DNA of 19,026 nt. It comes from JBCCEV01 sp039030125 (lineage in GTDB: Bacteria; Pseudomonadota; Gammaproteobacteria; Ga0077536). Location of the stretch: NCBI GenBank assembly GCA_039030125.1, contig JBCCEV010000082.1, positions 1 to 19,026 on the forward strand, in the 5' to 3' direction. Shown here piece after piece: positions 15,386-19,026 of the stretch (position 1 is the first letter of the stretch; every line of letters begins with the position of its first letter). Position numbers and translations under genes: made by a program. The notes under the pieces were generated by a model. That model had not been told where the DNA came from. It made no database searches and worked only from the letters and a program-made list of their open reading frames with translations.

Positions 15386-16440
15386 TGACTGCGCATAACT
15401 TCAACGCCAGCTTGCACAGCGCTAGCGATTTGCAATCGGCGCAGGAATGGTTTCACGAACGAAAGCTAACCGATGGCCTGCCGGTCGTGCCGCCGACGCC
15501 CGAGCTGGTCGGTCAGTGTTTGGATTATGCGTTGTTGCCCGCTGATCACTTGATAGGGATCGAACCCGTACGTGAGCGTGCTATCACCGCCGAGAAGGTC
15601 GCGATCAACGCCGTGCTGGCCGGATGTTTACCGCCGCATTTCCCATTGGTGGTGACCGCGATCACAGCGATGTTGCAAGAGCCGTTCGTGATGCACGGCG
15701 CGACATCGAGCACCGGCGGGTGTGGGATTTTGATGGTGATTAATGGCCCGGCGCGAACCGAGCTCAAGATGGATGCAACGTTTAACGCCTTAGGTCCGGG
15801 CGATCGCGCGACCACCGCAATTGGCCGGGCGGTGCGATTGGTGCTGTACAACTTGCTTGATGTACGCCCCGGTGAAGCCGACCGTTCAACCCTGGGACAC
15901 CCTGGCAAATTGAGTTATTGCTTGGCCGAAGATGAGGAAAATACCCCTTGGAAGCCACTCGCCGAAGAGCGCGGTGTTCCGCAATACGCCTCGGCGGTGA
16001 CGGTCATGGCGGCCGGCGCGCCACGGCAGATCATGAATGAATGGACCACTGAGCCGGCCGAAATCCTTGATACCTTTATCGCCGAGATTAAAGCGAGCAT
16101 GCTGCACTATTCAATTTGGGCCGGGAACTATGCGATTGTTCTACCGCCGCAATTGAGGGCCCACTTTGATGCCGCCGGTTGGTCTAAAGCGGACGTCCGC
16201 GACTATGTGTTCGAGCATGCCAAGGTTCATCGCCACGAATGGGCGGCCTGCGGTAAAGGCGCGGTGGTGGCCAACAAAGGCGATCGCGAATACCGTGCAT
16301 TAGTGTCGCCCGATCATCTTTTAGTTGTTGCCGCCGGTGGACCCGCTGGCGGCTTTGGTGCGGTGATCCCGCCGTGGCTTGGTAAGACGAGCCAAGCGGT
16401 GACTGTCGCGGTTGGCGCCTGTGTCGATTGTGAGATTTAG
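15385..16440 (+). CDS. Unrecognised conserved-looking 351-residue protein ending in CxxC, partner of UGSC gene
   Basis: 351 residues, soluble, no signal peptide or membrane helix. The start is the ATG at 15385, overlapping the CoA-transferase stop by one base. I do not recognise a named family. Noticeable segments: GLPVVPPTPE (31-40), GATSSTGGCGI (105-115, Cys113), MDATFNALGPGDRATTAIGRA (129-149), STLGHPGKLSYCLAEDEE (168-185, Cys179), and a CVDC motif at 346-349, two residues before the C-terminus. Its ATG-to-stop frame abuts the UGSC (seleno)protein gene with zero spacing, so both are likely made together. The terminal CxxC and the invariant-looking Gly/Cys segment hint at thiol redox or metal chemistry, perhaps handing electrons to or from the selenoprotein; this is inference. 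Confidence 0.82.
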   Translation: MTAHNFNASLHSASDLQSAQEWFHERKLTDGLPVVPPTPELVGQCLDYALLPADHLIGIEPVRERAITAEKVAINAVLAGCLPPHFPLVVTAITAMLQEPFVMHGATSSTGGCGILMVINGPARTELKMDATFNALGPGDRATTAIGRAVRLVLYNLLDVRPGEADRSTLGHPGKLSYCLAEDEENTPWKPLAEERGVPQYASAVTVMAAGAPRQIMNEWTTEPAEILDTFIAEIKASMLHYSIWAGNYAIVLPPQLRAHFDAAGWSKADVRDYVFEHAKVHRHEWAACGKGAVVANKGDREYRALVSPDHLLVVAAGGPAGGFGAVIPPWLGKTSQAVTVAVGACVDCEI

Positions 16441-16974
16441 ATGGCGATTGAATTTCTAGACCCCACCCACGAAAACGCATTCGGTGGTTTCGAATTAGCA
16501 CCCAGGCTTGCGAGTTTGCAAGGCGCCGTCATTGCGATTGTCTCGAACGGGAAGAGGGGCACCATCCCTTTCTTTGATGCCTTGGAAGGCGCGTTCAAAA
16601 CGCAATTCGCGGTGGGTGAGGTAGTGCGGATCACGAAAGGCAATTACTCCACGCCTGTTGAAGCCGAACGGCTCAACGATGCGGAACGTTGGCAGGCGTT
16701 GGTCTCCGGCGTTGGTGACTGAGGTAGCTGCTCATCGTGCAGTTTGCATGATGCGATTATTGGTGAGCGCTTGGGGCTGCCCTCGGCGGGCGTGATGACT
16801 TCGCAATTTGAAACTGCGGCTGCTTTGATGGCGCGGGTTTTGGGCGCGAGCGACTATCCATTCGTGACCATCGAGCATCCGATTTCGAGCGCGAGCGAGG
16901 CAATGTTGGCAAGCCGCGCAGCGGGCGCGGCTGCCGCCTGTGCGGCGTTGCTGGTCGCCGCCGAGGTGGCGTAG
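16441..16974 (+). CDS. UGSC-family selenoprotein with in-frame TGA read as selenocysteine (Sec94)
   Basis: One frame runs from the ATG at 16441 to TAG at 16972-16974, interrupted only by TGA at 16720-16722. Read as selenocysteine it gives 177 residues. Before the TGA is LVSGVGD (87-93) and after it GSCSSCSLHDAI (95-106), so the context is GD-Sec-GSC, the signature of the UGSC (seleno)protein family, where some relatives have Cys in place of Sec. The protein then continues with LPSAGVMTSQFETAAALMARVLG and IEHPIS, also family-like. Sec94-x-x-Cys97 and Cys97-x-x-Cys100 form thioredoxin-type redox pairs. Codon use is uniform on both sides of the TGA. The ATG directly abuts the upstream gene's TAG. 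Ordinary annotation would report a 93-residue protein and a separate piece from 16744. A pseudogene by nonsense mutation is the alternative, made unlikely by the exact motif position. Function of the family is unknown; an oxidoreductase is probable. Confidence 0.88.
16726..16756 (+). promoter_or_regulatory. Candidate bacterial SECIS element downstream of the Sec TGA
   Basis: Two alternative hairpins follow the TGA (16720-16722). The better one pairs TTGCA (16744-16748) with TGCGA (16752-16756), including one T-G pair, around the 3-base loop TGA (16749-16751). The loop starts 26 bases after the TGA and has G as its second base, which fits the bacterial SECIS description of a small apical loop with an early G, 16-37 bases downstream. 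A second stem, AGCTGC (16726-16731) with GCAGTT (16739-16744), has a 7-base loop but is closer than usual. Folded by hand only. Confidence 0.5.
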
Positions 16975-16999
16975 GCCTGTGTTGCCAACTATGCGATCA

Positions 17000-17017
17000 T
17001 GGACTTGATAGAGTCCA
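17000..17017. other. Small hairpin before the serine hydrolase gene
   Basis: TGGACT (17000-17005) pairs with AGTCCA (17012-17017) around a 6-base loop, in the 64-base gap between the selenoprotein and hydrolase genes. No T-run follows. Possibly an operator half-site pair or mRNA structure; chance is possible. Confidence 0.3.
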
Positions 17018-17038
17018 AAGACGAAAGAGGGGAAAGCG

Positions 17039-18229
17039 ATGGCAACAGCAATTTCTGATGCGATGGCTGGCGATCTGAGCCGACTCGGCTTTGACGCCGC
17101 GCGCTTGGGGCGGGTTCGCGAGGCCATTCTCAAAGATATTGAAAACGAGCGTTGCCATGGCGTGAACATGATCGTCGCGCGCCACGGCGAGGTGGTTCTC
17201 AATCTTTGTGAGGGTTATGCCGATCGCCAAGAAAACCAGTCGCTGGCCCCCGATTCGGTGTTTGCGACCATGTCGGTCGCCAAGCAATTCACAAACGTCT
17301 TAGCGCTGTCCCTTGTTGAACGCGGATTACTCAAGCTGCATGCGCCCGTCGCCGAGCTGATCCCAGGTTTCGACAACTTGGGAAAAGAGAAGGTAAATCT
17401 CTATCACTTGCTCACTCATACCAGCGGCATCATGTCGGCGATACCACCCGTGCCGCCTGAGGTCCTCATGAACATCAAGGCGCTTACCGAATATGCCTGT
17501 TCGCTGCCGCTTGAGAATCAGCCGGGCGAGCGAGTGAATTACTCCATTCTGCTTGGCCACACGATTATCGGCGCACTTTGTTTGGCTGCCGACGGGCGCG
17601 GGCGCAGTTACTCGCAGATGCTCAAAGAAGATCTCTTCGAACCTTTGGCAATGACGCAAACTTCCCTTGGGCCGCGCGACGATCTTCTTGAACGCCTTTG
17701 TCCGGTGCGCGTTTCATATAAGGATATTCCAGCCTTACTGCCGCCCGAGGCAGTGGAAGGCTTAGGTGGCGTGTTGGCAACGCCAGGATGTGAAATCCCA
17801 GGCGCAGGATGCATGACCACCGTGAACGACGTCCACCGCTTCGCTGAAATGCTGCGACGTGGCGGAGCGTTGGATGGCGCCCGGATACTATCCCCGGCGA
17901 TGCTGGATTTCTGCACGCGCAACCACACCGGCGAGCAACGTAATATCTTGTTTGATATGTGGACTGGGACCCGTAACTGGACCGCTTACCCGGCAAGTCT
18001 TGGCTGCGGTTTCTTTATGCGCGGCGAAGGCAATCTGCCGGGGTTGTTCAGCGTCATGAATTCACCACGCACCTTCGGCGGCTTTGGCGCGGGGTCGACT
18101 GGATTCACGGTCGATCCAGAGCGCGATCTGTCGCTCGCGTTTCTATCGACCGGTCTCATGGAAGACAGTTATCACTTCGAGCGAATTGGCGTCATGGCGA
18201 GCCTGGTGCTCGCTGCCATGACGGAGTAG
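17039..18229 (+). CDS. Serine hydrolase of the beta-lactamase/class C esterase family
   Basis: 396-residue serine hydrolase of the class C beta-lactamase/EstB-like family, normal length, with no obvious signal peptide, so cytosolic by prediction. The nucleophile motif SxxK is SVAK (Ser79, Lys82) and LLTHTSG (124-130) is a family hallmark. The second motif, usually YxN, appears as Tyr168-Ser-Ile, as in esterase members where Asn is not kept. The C-terminal glycine-rich GGFGAGSTGFTVDPERDLSLAFLST holds the region that matches the KTG/HxG strand. Likely an esterase or lactonase rather than a drug-resistance enzyme. GAGGGGAAAG lies just before the ATG. It follows the selenoprotein gene by 64 bases, a gap containing a 6-bp hairpin (17000-17017). 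Confidence 0.88.
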   Translation: MATAISDAMAGDLSRLGFDAARLGRVREAILKDIENERCHGVNMIVARHGEVVLNLCEGYADRQENQSLAPDSVFATMSVAKQFTNVLALSLVERGLLKLHAPVAELIPGFDNLGKEKVNLYHLLTHTSGIMSAIPPVPPEVLMNIKALTEYACSLPLENQPGERVNYSILLGHTIIGALCLAADGRGRSYSQMLKEDLFEPLAMTQTSLGPRDDLLERLCPVRVSYKDIPALLPPEAVEGLGGVLATPGCEIPGAGCMTTVNDVHRFAEMLRRGGALDGARILSPAMLDFCTRNHTGEQRNILFDMWTGTRNWTAYPASLGCGFFMRGEGNLPGLFSVMNSPRTFGGFGAGSTGFTVDPERDLSLAFLSTGLMEDSYHFERIGVMASLVLAAMTE

Positions 18230-18243
18230 CGCCTTTTGAATAT

Positions 18244-18273
18244 GCGTCTTTCGTCTGGACAGACGCGCTGTCC
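18244..18273. other. Overlapping alternative hairpins in the leader of the luciferase-like gene
   Basis: GCGTCT (18244-18249) can pair with AGACGC (18261-18266), and CGTCTG (18252-18257) with CAGACG (18260-18265). GGACAG (18257-18262) can pair instead with CTGTCC (18268-18273) around the loop ACGCG. The stems share bases 18257-18266 and so exclude one another. They lie 29 bases before the monooxygenase ATG. No T-run follows the last stem, so this is not a standard terminator. Confidence 0.4.
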
Positions 18274-18301
18274 CAACAATAAGAATAAGGAACCGGAAGC
18301 G

Positions 18302-19026
18302 TATGGAACCGGTGACCTCGCGCGCTTTTCCGGGCGCGAATAAATTTAAGCTTGGCCTGTTTTCGTTCAATACGGGCGGTGGGCTGACGCAAACGCTGGC
18401 GCCTGAACGCTGGGATCCGTCCTGGACGCACATGGTGCAACTGGCACGCGAGGCTGAAGCCGCCGGGCTTGAGTTTCTACTCCCGCTCGCCGGTTGGATC
18501 GATCATCAAGGCGCGGCTGACAATGATGGGCATTTCCACGAGACCATCACTTGGGCTGGGGGTCTGTTGGCGGCCACCGAGCGGATCCATGTGTTCGCGA
18601 CGATCCACGTGCCGTTCCTCCATCCAGTGTTCGCCGCCAAACAGGCCGTCACCTGCGATCATATTGGCGGTGGTCGTTTCGGCCTCAATCTTGTCGCCGG
18701 TTACAACATCCAAGAGTTCGACATGTTCGGCATTGATTACGGCGAGCACGAGGCCCGTTATGCGTATTTGGATGAATGGCTGCACGTTGTAAAACGACTC
18801 TGGCAAGAGCCCGAGCGCTTCGACCATGAAGGCCGTTTCTTTCAGGTCAAGGCTGCCTTTAGCCAACCCAAGCCTGTCGATTGCGGATTGCCAATGGTGG
18901 TTAGTGCAGGCTCCTCACAAGCATTCCGATCAACCCTCAAGAACAACGTCGGACTGTTTGCGCTGGTGTGGGCGCTAGGCGCGCACCTCAAGGCCTTTTT
19001 GGGGTTCTGGCCGCACCTAATTCAGC
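18302..19026 (+). CDS. Luciferase-like (LLM class) flavin-dependent monooxygenase, C-terminus outside window
   Basis: At least 241 residues of a TIM-barrel FMN-dependent monooxygenase of the bacterial-luciferase class; the frame is open through the right edge. The ATG at 18302 follows AAGGAA and GGAAGC. Family features include KLGLFSFN, the GWIDHQG segment, ATIHVPFLHPVFAAKQAVTCDHIGGGRFGLNLVAGYN (about residues 98-135) and MFGIDYGEHEARYAYLDEWLHVVKRLW. This resembles the RutA/nitrilotriacetate monooxygenase subgroup. It would need reduced flavin from a separate reductase. After the usual SAGSSQA the sequence becomes atypical (FRSTLKNNVGLFALVWALG), suggesting either a divergent C-terminal half or an assembly error near the contig end. 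Substrate unknown. Confidence 0.85.

Noticed and set aside
16744..16974. A separate small gene starting at the TTG after the TGA
   Set aside because: It is in the same frame as the upstream 93-codon piece and continues the UGSC family sequence across the TGA; no ribosome-binding site precedes the TTG.
1..19026. CRISPR array, tRNA/rRNA genes, insertion sequences or phage attachment sites
   Set aside because: No regularly spaced repeats, tRNA-like cloverleaf, transposase motif or terminal inverted repeats were seen on reading both strands.

Overview
The window is a gene-dense stretch of about 19 kb (19 protein genes plus one candidate small ORF, no RNA genes or mobile elements seen) with mid-50s GC by eye, short intergenic gaps, frequent 1-8 base gene overlaps and Shine-Dalgarno-like starts. 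The protein families (NnrU, AzoR, nitrilase, Rieske oxygenase, class III CoA-transferase) and the auxin-degradation gene order fit a proteobacterium. I would guess an environmental gammaproteobacterium, but the taxonomy is inference.

Layout. (1) 1-4525, mixed metabolism: an acyl-CoA synthetase cut by the left edge and an ECHDC3-like enoyl-CoA hydratase homologue lacking the catalytic glutamates, both on the minus strand. Divergent from them are an NnrU-family membrane protein and an FMN azoreductase. A minus-strand class III nucleotide cyclase follows, with an N-terminal Cys-pair domain and C-terminal membrane segments. (2) 4653-12187, a recognisable indole-3-acetic acid (auxin) catabolic cluster of the iac type: amidase (iacH-like), an aliphatic/aryl nitrilase, a MarR regulator (iacR-like, minus strand), then iacA, iacB, iacI, iacC, iacD and iacE homologues in the A-B-I-C-D-E order I recall from Pseudomonas iac clusters. 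The nitrilase and amidase suggest that nitrile or amide precursors of IAA feed the same pathway. The ferredoxin reductase (iacF) and flavin reductase (iacG) are not in the window. (3) 12209-19026, a downstream same-strand run: nitronate-monooxygenase-like flavoprotein, EamA transporter, CaiB/BaiF CoA-transferase, an unrecognised 351-residue protein ending in CxxC, a UGSC-family selenoprotein, a beta-lactamase-fold serine hydrolase and a luciferase-like flavin monooxygenase cut by the right edge.

Most notable: the gene at 16441-16974 is a single reading frame interrupted by an in-frame TGA at 16720-16722, which falls exactly where the UGSC family has selenocysteine (Gly-Asp-Sec-Gly-Ser-Cys). 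A standard gene caller would split it into two small hypothetical proteins. A plausible bacterial SECIS hairpin lies just downstream. Its immediate upstream partner, with no spacer, is the 351-residue CxxC-ended protein, suggesting a selenium-dependent redox pair next to an auxin/nitrile degradation island.
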